Positions 17,080-25,328 of a stretch of DNA of 64,000 nt are shown in pieces (position 1 is the first letter of the stretch; each line of letters starts with the position of its first letter). Below the pieces are notes generated by a model. The model was not told the origin of the DNA and ran no database searches. It saw only the letters and a program-made list of their open reading frames with translations. The position numbers and the translations under genes were made by a program. The stretch comes from Albidovulum marisflavi (GTDB lineage Bacteria > Pseudomonadota > Alphaproteobacteria > Rhodobacterales > Rhodobacteraceae), in NCBI RefSeq assembly GCF_025751435.1, contig NZ_JAOWKY010000001.1, forward strand, positions 62,001-126,000, written 5' to 3'.

Positions 17080-19239
17080 ATGTCCAGACGCCTTCTGCCG
17101 CTTGCATCCTTGCTTGCGATGAGCGTGGGCTCCGCCGCCCATGCCGAGATGAACTTCAACCGCATCGCCAGCTTCGCGACCGCGCTGAACAACGGCGACC
17201 GTGCCGCCGAGACCAGCTCGGCCGAGATCATCGCCGCATCGGACGACGGGATGACGCTGATCTACACCGACAGCCCGCTGGGCGTCGTCGGCCTGATCGA
17301 CATCGCCGATGCGACAACCCCGCAGCCGCGCGGCAACATCGACGTGGGCGGAGAGCCGACCTCGGTCACCGTGATCGGCAATACGGCCTATGTCGCGGTC
17401 AACACCTCGAAAAGCTATGTCGAACCCTCGGGCAAACTCGTGGCGATCGACCTGGGTGCGGCCAGCATCATCGCAGAATGCGATCTGGGCGGCCAGCCCG
17501 ACAGCACGGCCCATGACGATGCAGGCAGTTTCGTGGCCGTCGCGATCGAGAACGAACGTGACGAGGACGCGGGCGACGGACGCCTGGGCCAGATGCCCGC
17601 GGGCTACATGATCAAGGCGATGCTGAAGGATGGCTCGCTGGATTGCGCCGTGATGGAGCGCATCGAGGTGACCGGCCTGGCCGCAATCGCCCCCGAGGAC
17701 CCGGAGCCCGAATTCGTCGATGTGAATGGCCTGGGTGAGATCGCCGGCACCCTGCAAGAGAACAACCACATCGTCGTGATCGGCGCCGACGGGCAGGTCC
17801 TGTCGCATTTCCCGGCCGGCGCCGTCGACCTTGAGGGAATCGACGCCACCGACGAGCGTGCCGCGCTGACCTTCACCGAAAGGCAGCCGGGTCGCCTGCG
17901 CGAACCCGACGGACTTCAGTGGATCGACAACGATCACTTCATGATCGCGAACGAGGGCGACATGGACGGCGGTTCGCGCAGCATCACCGTCTTTGCCAAG
18001 GACGGCACGCTGGTCTGGGAATCCGGGAATGCCTTCGAAACCCCGATCATCCAGGCGGGCCACTATCCCGACAAGCGCTCCGACGCCAAGGGGGTCGAGC
18101 CGGAGGGGATGGAGATTGCGCGGTTCGGCGATCGGACCTACGCCTTTGTCCTGTCCGAGCGGTCTTCAACGGTCAGCGTCTACGACGTCACCGATCCGGC
18201 CAACCCCGCGTTCAAGCAGGTTCTGCCCTCGGGCATCTCGCCCGAAGGCGTGATCGCGATTCCCGGCCGCAACCTGTTCGCCACCGCGAACGAGGTTGAC
18301 CTGATCGAGGACGGAGGCGCCCGGTCGCATGTCATGCTGTACGAATACCAGGAGGCGCCGGCGGCCTATCCGACGCTGACCTCGGAAGGCGGGGACGAAC
18401 TGATCGGCTGGGGCGCGATTTCCGGCCTCGTCGCGGGCGAGGACGGCTTGATCTATGCCGTCAACGACAGCTTCTACGGCTTCCAGCCGCGGATCTTCGT
18501 CATCGATCCGGCCCAGACCCCCGCCCGCATCCTGCGCGCGATCGACGTCACGCGCGGCGGCCACCCAGCCCAGAAACTGGACATAGAAGGCATCACGACC
18601 GATGGCGACGGCGGATTCTGGCTGGCCTCGGAAGGGCGCATCGACCGGCTGATCCCGCACGCGCTGTACCACGTGAACGCAAAAGGCGAGATCAAGCAGG
18701 AGGTCGCCTTCCCGGCCGAACTTCTGGCCCACGAAACCCGCTTTGGCGCCGAGGGCATCACGCGCACCGAGGACGGAACGCTGTGGGTCGCGATCCAGAG
18801 AAACTGGGGGGACGACGCGGGCAATGACGTCAAGCTGCTGAACTACGCCCCCGAAACGGGCGAATGGGGGGCGGTGACCTATCCGACCGAGGATCCGGAA
18901 AACGGCTGGGTCGGGCTTTCCGAGATCACCGCGCATGGCGGCTATCTTTACCTGATCGAGCGCGACAACCAGATCGGTAATGCGGCGCGCGTCAAGCAGA
19001 TCACCCGCGTCGCACTTGAAGGTCTGGCACCGGCGCCTCTGGGTGAGACGTTGCCTGTAGTGCAAAAGGAACTTGTGCGGGACATGATCCCGGACCTGGC
19101 GGCCTGGCACGGCTACACCGTCGACAAGATCGAAGGGCTTGCCATTCAGACCGATGGCACGGCTTGGGTCGTCTCCGACAACGATGGCGTCGATGACAGT
19201 TCCGGCGAAACGTTTTTCTGGTCGCCCGGCCGCTTCTGA
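17080..19239 (+). CDS. Secreted esterase-like activity of phytase family protein
   Basis: This 719-residue protein has a signal peptide (MSRRLLPLASLLAMSVGSAA with an AHA-type cleavage), hence periplasmic or exported. The body is a beta-propeller-rich repeat protein. Residues ~25-430 carry YVTN-type blades (GGEPTSVTVIGNTAYVAVNT, SPEGVIAIPGRNLFATANE) resembling choice-of-anchor/LVIVD-like propellers. Residues ~440-719 match the esterase-like-activity-of-phytase domain (GLSEITAHGGYLYLIERDNQ, VDKIEGLAIQTDGTAWVVSD). Relatives occur in marine alphaproteobacteria and are suspected to act on organic phosphates, but the catalytic role is not established. It is monocistronic, with an inverted repeat in the leader and a long palindrome downstream. 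Confidence 0.8.
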   Translation: MSRRLLPLASLLAMSVGSAAHAEMNFNRIASFATALNNGDRAAETSSAEIIAASDDGMTLIYTDSPLGVVGLIDIADATTPQPRGNIDVGGEPTSVTVIGNTAYVAVNTSKSYVEPSGKLVAIDLGAASIIAECDLGGQPDSTAHDDAGSFVAVAIENERDEDAGDGRLGQMPAGYMIKAMLKDGSLDCAVMERIEVTGLAAIAPEDPEPEFVDVNGLGEIAGTLQENNHIVVIGADGQVLSHFPAGAVDLEGIDATDERAALTFTERQPGRLREPDGLQWIDNDHFMIANEGDMDGGSRSITVFAKDGTLVWESGNAFETPIIQAGHYPDKRSDAKGVEPEGMEIARFGDRTYAFVLSERSSTVSVYDVTDPANPAFKQVLPSGISPEGVIAIPGRNLFATANEVDLIEDGGARSHVMLYEYQEAPAAYPTLTSEGGDELIGWGAISGLVAGEDGLIYAVNDSFYGFQPRIFVIDPAQTPARILRAIDVTRGGHPAQKLDIEGITTDGDGGFWLASEGRIDRLIPHALYHVNAKGEIKQEVAFPAELLAHETRFGAEGITRTEDGTLWVAIQRNWGDDAGNDVKLLNYAPETGEWGAVTYPTEDPENGWVGLSEITAHGGYLYLIERDNQIGNAARVKQITRVALEGLAPAPLGETLPVVQKELVRDMIPDLAAWHGYTVDKIEGLAIQTDGTAWVVSDNDGVDDSSGETFFWSPGRF

Positions 19240-19292
19240 GATCCGGACGAAGGGATGGCGACGTAATCACCTCGCATGCCGCTTGACAAGAT

Positions 19293-19322
19293 AGCCATCG
19301 GCCGCAATTGCGGCCGATGGCT
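19293..19322. terminator. 30-base perfect palindrome, probable terminator
   Basis: The stretch is self-complementary over all 30 bases, centred on AATT, with GC-rich arms (AGCCATCGGCCGC and its complement). It lies 54 bases after the phytase-like stop and is followed by CTTGTTG, which is weakly U-rich as RNA. It could also be a protein-binding site, since it has no unpaired loop. Confidence 0.5.
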
Positions 19323-19473
19323 CTTGTTGCGCCTTCATCGTCGGATGATGGCGGCGAACCGGATCAGAATTTGAGTTGCTTGTGAAGTAACTTCCGAATT
19401 GGGTTCCGGGCCTTCGGCAGGCTGCGCCGTCCAAGCCTATTGCGGAGCGAGCGCTTATGATCAAAACTGGGAC

Positions 19474-20199
19474 ATGTCGCATCCCGCTCGAGGACAAACA
19501 GCCAGGCCAACCCTTTCCGGGGTGATCCCCACGGTTGCGGCCTTGGAAGGCGCATCGGTTGCGGATGTCTCGTCTGCTCTTGCCATGCGCATTGCGGAAC
19601 TGATCGGCCAACCCGGCGCCCATCGCAGGATCATCGCCATCGCCGGGCCGCCGGGGTCGGGGAAATCGACACTTGCCTCGCGGGTGGTGGACGATCTGCT
19701 CGCGGCTGGTGTCGCTGCCGCGCTCATGCCGATGGACGGCTTTCATCTGGATGACCGCCTGCTTGAGCCGCGCGGGCTTCTGCGCCGCAAGGGCGCCCCC
19801 GAAACCTTTGATTTTCCGGGCTTTGCCTCCGCCCTTCGACGGGTGCGGGACGAACCATCGGTTGTGCTTCCGGTCTTTGACCGCAACCGCGAGATCGCCA
19901 TCGCGGGCGCTGCCGAAATCCAGCCTGACACGCGTCTTGTCGTGGTCGAGGGCAATTATCTGGCTTTAGACGAAGATCCTTGGCGCCAGCTTGCGCCGCT
20001 TTGGGACCTTTGCATCTTTCTTGACGTGCCGATGGCTGAACTGGAGCGTCGCCTAGTGGCGCGCTGGCTTTCCTTCGGCTTCGAACCTGAAGTTGCCCAT
20101 GCGCGCGCCGCGGGCAATGACCTGCCGAACGCGGAGCGCATCTGCCGTGCCGTGGGTAGGGTCGACCTCCTGGTTCATGTAGGTAGACCTTCGGAGTGA
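19474..20199 (+). CDS. P-loop nucleoside/sugar kinase-like protein (uridine kinase-like, FrcK type)
   Basis: The core is an uridine-kinase-like P-loop NTPase: Walker A AGPPGSGKSTLASRVV, the substrate motif MPMDGFHLDD, LEPRGLLRRKGAPETFDFPGF, VVVEGNYLAL (Walker B) and a C-terminal lid with RLVARWLSFGF. This pattern is shared by nucleoside/nucleotide kinase family proteins, and in rhizobia the fructose-transport kinase FrcK is of this type. The substrate here cannot be assigned and no sugar transporter is adjacent. The start is uncertain: the frame is open from 19399, with ATGs at 19474 and 19585 and none with a clear Shine-Dalgarno; 19474 gives about 241 residues. It is convergent with the flagellar genes. 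Confidence 0.75.
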   Translation: MSHPARGQTARPTLSGVIPTVAALEGASVADVSSALAMRIAELIGQPGAHRRIIAIAGPPGSGKSTLASRVVDDLLAAGVAAALMPMDGFHLDDRLLEPRGLLRRKGAPETFDFPGFASALRRVRDEPSVVLPVFDRNREIAIAGAAEIQPDTRLVVVEGNYLALDEDPWRQLAPLWDLCIFLDVPMAELERRLVARWLSFGFEPEVAHARAAGNDLPNAERICRAVGRVDLLVHVGRPSE

Positions 20200-20285
20200 C
20201 CGGGATGGCCTGTCGTGCCGCCAGGCAACCCAGCCCCCGACGCTTCAGCGGACACCGCGCAGAAGTGTTCCTGACAGCCGGTCGT

Positions 20286-20621
20286 CTAGCGGCGTGCAAG
20301 CGCCTGCAATATCTGCAGCCGGGCCAGAGATCTCGCGGCGGTCTTCCTGGACTGGTCCGCCTGCCGGCCCAGGGCGCCGAGATCTGCCGCAAGGCTTGCC
20401 TGTCGCCCCTGCGCGGCCTTCATTGTGGCGGCGGCCGCCGCCGGCGGGAAGCCTCCCTCCTGAAACATCTCGGAGGCTCGTTCGATCGCTTCAAACGCTG
20501 CCTCGCGACGCGCCCATGCCGCAAGCAGAGCTTGTTCGTCCCGCGCAAGGTGGCCGAAGTCTCGGACGCGCAACATCTGGGCGACCTCGATTAGCCTTTG
20601 CAGCGACTGCCCGCGTCTCAT
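20286..20621 (-). CDS. Small coiled-coil protein encoded after flhB (FliJ-like in character)
   Basis: The 111-residue protein begins MRRGQSLQRLIEVAQMLRVR at an ATG that overlaps the flhB stop as ATGA, so it is translationally coupled to flhB. It is predicted almost wholly helical with Ala/Arg/Gln/Glu heptads (LARDEQALLAAWARREAAFE, LGALGRQADQSRKTAARSLA), the character of flagellar export coiled-coil proteins such as FliJ. Similarity to FliJ is compositional only; I cannot claim homology. It is the last gene of the leftward flagellar operon. No Cys, no membrane segment. Confidence 0.65.
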   Translation of the reverse strand: MRRGQSLQRLIEVAQMLRVRDFGHLARDEQALLAAWARREAAFEAIERASEMFQEGGFPPAAAAATMKAAQGRQASLAADLGALGRQADQSRKTAARSLARLQILQALARR

Positions 20622-21664
20622 CGCCTGCCCCGCGCGCGCCTGCGCATGGCGTCTGCAAAACGGATCGCGGCCGCCACGGGTGCATAGTGTTCGGGCCTGA
20701 TCTCTTGGCCGACCTTCAGGCTTGCGTAAAGCGCGCGGGCGACTGGCGGGTCCGATCGCATGGGCACACCCGCGATTGCGGCCGCTTCCCGGATGCGGGC
20801 CGCGACGTGGTCGACACCCTTGGCGACGCAGACGGGCGCACCCCGGCTTCCCCGCTTCCACCGAAGTGCGACAGCAAAATGCGTCGGGTTCACGATCACC
20901 ACATCGGCCTTCGAAACATCCGACATCATTCGGTTGTTCGCGATCGCCTGGGCCATGGCGCGCCTGGCCTGCTTGAGATGTGGATCGCCCTCGGACTGCC
21001 GGAATTCGTCCATCAGTTCTTGGCGTGTCATCCGGTTCCGACGAACGTGATCCAGTTGTTGCCACAGAAAATCCGCCGCCCCCGTCAAGACCAGCACAAG
21101 GGCGGCGATCACAAGGAAGTCGCGCAGATCCGCCGCCAGCGCGGCAGCGGCAATCCCGGGATCCGCGCCGATCAGGGCGAGAGTATCGGGAAGGCGCAAC
21201 CAGACGAAGAATCCAAGGGCGCCAGAGAACAGCAGCAACTTGACCAGGGTCTTGACGAACTCGAAAGCGCCCTGCGTTCCGAAGCGTCGGCGGCCATTCG
21301 AAAGGGGGTCGATCCGCGACAGCTTCGGGGCGATGCGGTCGGGCGCAAGGACGATCGCGCCCTGCGCGCCATAGGCGGCAAGAGCGGCCACCGCGGCAAG
21401 CGCGAACACGGGAAGAAACGCGGCAGAGGCCGAAAGCGCCGCTGATAAAGCGTGATCAGGCCCAAGTGCGAGCATCGAAACTGCCCGGGTTCCGAACTCA
21501 TCAAGGGCAGCAGGTCCAAGGACGCTCGCGCCGATCAGGAATGCCGCAAGAACCGCCGCGCTGACAAGCTCCGAAGAATGTGGAACATCCCCCCTTCGAC
21601 GCGCCTCGCGCAGCTTTTGCGGCGTGGGTTGGTATTGCTTGTCGTCTTCGTCCTCTGTGCTCAT
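20618..21664 (-). CDS. flhB: Flagellar export apparatus protein FlhB
   Basis: This 348-residue protein starts EDEDDKQYQPTPQKLREARR, the typical cytoplasmic N-terminus, followed by four hydrophobic helices (about residues 30-210). The cytoplasmic domain carries the autocleavage motif NPTHFAVALRW near residue 265; cleavage between Asn and Pro sets the switch from rod/hook to filament export. It sits in the type III export gate with FlhA, FliP, FliQ and FliR. Its ATG overlaps the end of fliR, and its stop overlaps the next small gene, giving a coupled string. Length is normal. Confidence 0.95.
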   Translation of the reverse strand: MSTEDEDDKQYQPTPQKLREARRRGDVPHSSELVSAAVLAAFLIGASVLGPAALDEFGTRAVSMLALGPDHALSAALSASAAFLPVFALAAVAALAAYGAQGAIVLAPDRIAPKLSRIDPLSNGRRRFGTQGAFEFVKTLVKLLLFSGALGFFVWLRLPDTLALIGADPGIAAAALAADLRDFLVIAALVLVLTGAADFLWQQLDHVRRNRMTRQELMDEFRQSEGDPHLKQARRAMAQAIANNRMMSDVSKADVVIVNPTHFAVALRWKRGSRGAPVCVAKGVDHVAARIREAAAIAGVPMRSDPPVARALYASLKVGQEIRPEHYAPVAAAIRFADAMRRRARGRR

Positions 21665-22437
21665 GGCCGCACCGCAAAGGGATCAGCCACGAGCGCGCCG
21701 AAAGCATCGTGCCAGATCACCAACAGCGCCGGAACTGCAGCCAGCAGAAGGAGCAATGTACCCGCTGTCACCGCCGGGGCGCCCACCATCATCACCATGA
21801 GCTGCGGCATGGCTCGGTTGATCGCGCCCAGTGCGAAATTGTACAATGTGGCGACGATCAGGAACGGAGCCGCCAATCCGAACGCCAAAGCGAAGGCCTG
21901 GATGACGCCCTGCAGCCCCCAGCCCTTCAATACGCCAGGATCGGGCAGAACCCCGACGGGCAGGGCCTGGTACGACAGGATCAGCGCTTCGGCCAGGCGC
22001 AGGTGCAGATCCAACATCGCGGCCAAGGCGATTCCCGCCATCAGCAGCAGATGCGAGATCGCGGGCATGGGCTCGGCGCCGTCCCCGCCAAACATCTGTG
22101 CAAGCGATGTGGACTGGGCAATCATCGCCCCGGCGATTTCAAGCGCCTGGACAATAAGGCGAAGGAAGGCACCCAGGGCGGCGCCTATCACCACCTCTCC
22201 GACCAGGGTTCCCAAGGCAGCGATCGTGCCCCTGGGCACCGGGATCGTTGGCAAGACGGCGGGAAGTACAACCGCGGTGAAGGCCAGCGCGGCCGCCAGC
22301 CGGACGCGCATCGGAACGAACCCCTGGCCATAGGCCGGCATCGCGACCATCGCCGCGCCGATCCTTGCAAAGACCAGGACAGCGGCCAGCGCCGCCGAGG
22401 TGCCGATACCCTGAAGTTGGGACAGGGTCTCGGTCAT
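21661..22437 (-). CDS. fliR: Flagellar export gate protein FliR
   Basis: This 258-residue, almost entirely hydrophobic protein has about six membrane helices; ARIGAAMVAMPAYGQGFVPM near the N-terminus and GEVVIGAALGAFLRLIVQAL are typical of FliR. FliR combines with FliP and FliQ in the conical export gate of the flagellar basal body. The start is placed at MTETLSQLQ (22437), which overlaps the flhA stop as ATGA; upstream frame extensions are antisense artefacts. flhB follows with a four-base overlap. Confidence 0.93.
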   Translation of the reverse strand: MTETLSQLQGIGTSAALAAVLVFARIGAAMVAMPAYGQGFVPMRVRLAAALAFTAVVLPAVLPTIPVPRGTIAALGTLVGEVVIGAALGAFLRLIVQALEIAGAMIAQSTSLAQMFGGDGAEPMPAISHLLLMAGIALAAMLDLHLRLAEALILSYQALPVGVLPDPGVLKGWGLQGVIQAFALAFGLAAPFLIVATLYNFALGAINRAMPQLMVMMVGAPAVTAGTLLLLLAAVPALLVIWHDAFGALVADPFAVRP

Positions 22438-24521
22438 GCAGGGACAACGCCCACGACGGATGGCCGCGCTTCGGATGCAACTTCTTCGTATGAAAGCACT
22501 GGCGCGGGAATAGCCCTTGCCGCCACGAGCGTGCGAAGAAAGCGGCGCCTGCGCCCCGTTGTGACCAGCCCGGCATGCGTGCCGCTTTCCGAAACCCGCG
22601 CCATGGTTTCGGTGATATTGGCGGCGAGCCTTGAGAAGACATCCGGCGGCAGCGCGACATCCGCCTGCCCCGGACCCTCGGAAACTTCGTGCGAGGCAAA
22701 GATCTTTTCCCATTCAGGTGCAAGCTGAACAAGCGGCGCGGTGCCGTCCGGTCGGCGCAGGTCCGCGACAAGCTGGAAGCCGATCCTTCGCCGCACGTAT
22801 TCGCAGGCGGTTTCCGGGTTCGCGGTTCCCCGCAGTTCCGCGATCGCCTCAAGGATCATCGGCAGATTCCGGATCGAGACGCGTTCCTCCAGTAAAAGGC
22901 GCAAGACGGACAGCAGAAAATCCTGGGGGACACGTTCGGGGATGAGGTCGTCGTACAGACGGCGGTTCGCTTCCGCGCGCTGCGGGTTGGACAGGTTGAC
23001 GCCTTCATCCAGGAGCCGCCGAAGGGTCTTGAGCGTAAGAAGGCGTGCAAAGTTTCGCTTGATCACCTCAAGAAGATGCGTGGCAAGAACCTCTGTCGGG
23101 CCGACGACGGTCAGCCCCGCCAGCGCCGCCTCTTCCCTGCGGTCTGCGGCGATCCACCGCGCCGCGGCGCCATAGACGGGTTCGCGCACGTCGATACCTT
23201 CTGGCAGATCGCCGGGGCTGTCGCCCTTCAGGACAAGAGCCTGCGAAGGGAAAAGCCGGTCCTGGGCGGTTTCCACCCCCTGGATGCGGATCCGGTAGCA
23301 GCCCGAGCGCAGCGACGGGTCGTCGGTGAGCCGAATTTCCGGCAGGATCAGGCCGAATCCGCGCGCCACATGGTTGCGCATGTTCCCGATCCGAGCCTCG
23401 AGACCGGTCGCCGGATCAAGGACCATGCCGACAAGATCGGGCGCAAACTCCAGATGGATCTCGTCCACGTCCAGAATGTCACCCAGAGAGGCGGCGGGTG
23501 GCCCGGATGCCGGCACGGGCAGGCGTGCGGCATCCAGCGTGCGCGTGCGGGCCTGAGACCTGAGGATGCCATACGCCGCAAGCCCAAGCATGCCGGCCCC
23601 ACACAGGAAGGGAACGACGGGCAGGCCCGGAACAAGCGCGAAAAGCGCCATCAGCCCCGCGACGGTTCCCAGCGCTGCCGGATGCTTGCCAAGCTGGTCG
23701 ATAAGCGCGCGGTCAGCCGCGCCCTTGGATCCGCCGCGCGCCAACAGCAGCGCCGCGGCGATCGAGATGATCACGGCCGGGATCTGGCTGACAAGCCCGT
23801 CGCCCACGGTCAGGATCGCGTAGGTCTCAAGCGCCCGCGCGAAGGGCATTCCGTGAAATCCAATGCCGATCGACATTCCCATCACGAGGTTGAGAAGCGT
23901 GATCATCAGACCCGCAACCGCGTCACCCTTGACGAATTTCGAGGCGCCGTCGAGCGAACCGAAGAACGTCGTTTCGGCCTGCTCACGCTCCCGCCGATGG
24001 CGGGCTTCCTCATGGCCGATGGCCCCTGCGTTCATGTCCGCGTCGATTGCCATCTGCTTTCCTGGCATGCCGTCCAGAGCAAAGCGCGCGCCGACTTCGG
24101 CCATGCGCCCGGCGCCCTTGGTGATGACGATGAAGTTGACGATCATCAGCACGCCGAACACGACCAGCCCGATCAGGACCGAGCCCGACATGACGAACAT
24201 CGCGAATCCTTCGATGACCTCGCCCGCAGCGGCCGTTCCGGTGTGGCCCTGCCCGATGATCAGTTTCGTCGACGAGACATTGAGCGCGAGGCGAAGCATC
24301 AGCGATCCCAGCAGGACCATGGGAAAGGAGGAGAAATCCAGCGGCGTCTCGATGAACAGGGTCACGGTGAAAATCAGGATGGCAAGCGCGAACGAGGCAG
24401 CCAGGCCGACGTCCACGATCCAGGCAGGCACCGGCAGGACCATCATCACGATGACCGCCATGAGCGCCGCCGCAAGCAGTATGGTCGTCTGCACCCGCTG
24501 AAGCCGCACGCCGGAAGACAT
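22434..24521 (-). CDS. flhA: Flagellar export apparatus protein FlhA
   Basis: The 695-residue protein has about eight N-terminal membrane helices. The FHIPEP-family signature LRLALNVSSTKLIIGQGHTG lies near residue 77, the cytoplasmic loop with GRMAEVGARFALDGMPGKQM near 140, and a large C-terminal cytoplasmic domain (about 340-695) docks chaperone-substrate complexes. It is the energy-transducing nonamer of the flagellar export gate. The start at 24521 (MSSGVRLQ) shares one base with the stop of the upstream transglycosylase gene (TGATG). Length matches the family, and it is followed by fliR and flhB. Confidence 0.96.
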   Translation of the reverse strand: MSSGVRLQRVQTTILLAAALMAVIVMMVLPVPAWIVDVGLAASFALAILIFTVTLFIETPLDFSSFPMVLLGSLMLRLALNVSSTKLIIGQGHTGTAAAGEVIEGFAMFVMSGSVLIGLVVFGVLMIVNFIVITKGAGRMAEVGARFALDGMPGKQMAIDADMNAGAIGHEEARHRREREQAETTFFGSLDGASKFVKGDAVAGLMITLLNLVMGMSIGIGFHGMPFARALETYAILTVGDGLVSQIPAVIISIAAALLLARGGSKGAADRALIDQLGKHPAALGTVAGLMALFALVPGLPVVPFLCGAGMLGLAAYGILRSQARTRTLDAARLPVPASGPPAASLGDILDVDEIHLEFAPDLVGMVLDPATGLEARIGNMRNHVARGFGLILPEIRLTDDPSLRSGCYRIRIQGVETAQDRLFPSQALVLKGDSPGDLPEGIDVREPVYGAAARWIAADRREEAALAGLTVVGPTEVLATHLLEVIKRNFARLLTLKTLRRLLDEGVNLSNPQRAEANRRLYDDLIPERVPQDFLLSVLRLLLEERVSIRNLPMILEAIAELRGTANPETACEYVRRRIGFQLVADLRRPDGTAPLVQLAPEWEKIFASHEVSEGPGQADVALPPDVFSRLAANITETMARVSESGTHAGLVTTGRRRRFLRTLVAARAIPAPVLSYEEVASEARPSVVGVVPA

Positions 24522-25258
24522 CAGTACAAGACCCTTGGTTCCGAGGAAAACAGCGGTGACGGTGCATCTTGCGCCAGAGGCACGAGCGACCCGTTGCCAG
24601 CCTTTTGTCCGGCGACGAGCAGGGGCAGGGGATTGTCCCTGCCCTGACGAGCGACCCGAGGCGGCGTGTCGGGCACGCTGGGTGCGCCGTTCGCGATCAG
24701 GGCATCGTGGATACGCGTGAAACGGTCCGCGTATCGCTTCGAAAGATCGGGCGTGCGGGAATGGTAGGCGCCCGCCGCCGCCGTCCAGGATCCGGTGTCG
24801 GCGAAAAGCGACTTCAGGAACTCGGCGGCGTAGCGGGCGTTGCGGGCGGGGTCGAACATGTCCTCGACCGACTCGAAAGCTTGGCCGTGCCACAGGTGAT
24901 TGATCTGAAAGCAGCCGATGTCGAAGCTGCGTGCGCCCCTTGCCCGGCCTTGTTCGACATAGGCCCGGGCCTCTGATGCCGAGTCGAACCACCGTCCCGT
25001 ACCTTCCATGTTCACGGTCCAGGGCCAAGGCGCAAGCCCGCCCTTCCCCCCGCGCCCGGTTTCTGCGCGCGTGATCGCGTAAAGCACGGTCACGGGTACC
25101 CCTGTGCTGCGAGCGGCGTCCTCTGCCGCGCGGTCGCACAGGTTCGAAGGATCTGGCATTGCCGCCAAGGACGATGACCAGAGCATCACGCAAACCAGGG
25201 ACAGAAGTCGCCCGAGTCCCGGACGCATCCCGGATGTCACGAATCTGCTATTCCGCAT
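24521..25258 (-). CDS. sltF: Flagellar lytic transglycosylase (SltF-like)
   Basis: This 245-residue exported lysozyme-fold protein has motif I AITRAETGRGG with the catalytic Glu, motif II FDIGCFQINHLW, and a motif III equivalent AAGAYHSRTPDLSKRYADRF. The N-terminus holds a signal peptide (GLGRLLSLVCVMLWSSSLAA). Rhodobacterales use a dedicated transglycosylase, SltF, to open peptidoglycan for the flagellar rod because their FlgJ lacks the muramidase domain; its place directly before flhA supports that role. The start is either 25258 or, giving a more typical signal peptide, 25228; neither has a strong Shine-Dalgarno. The C-terminal ~50 residues are Pro/Gly-rich. Confidence 0.85.
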   Translation of the reverse strand: MRNSRFVTSGMRPGLGRLLSLVCVMLWSSSLAAMPDPSNLCDRAAEDAARSTGVPVTVLYAITRAETGRGGKGGLAPWPWTVNMEGTGRWFDSASEARAYVEQGRARGARSFDIGCFQINHLWHGQAFESVEDMFDPARNARYAAEFLKSLFADTGSWTAAAGAYHSRTPDLSKRYADRFTRIHDALIANGAPSVPDTPPRVARQGRDNPLPLLVAGQKAGNGSLVPLAQDAPSPLFSSEPRVLY

Positions 25259-25328
25259 CGCCTACCGCCGCAGTTCTTGCCGCCTTGGCGAAGGCTAGTC
25301 AGAGGTGCTTGAGATTTCGTAACCGCAA

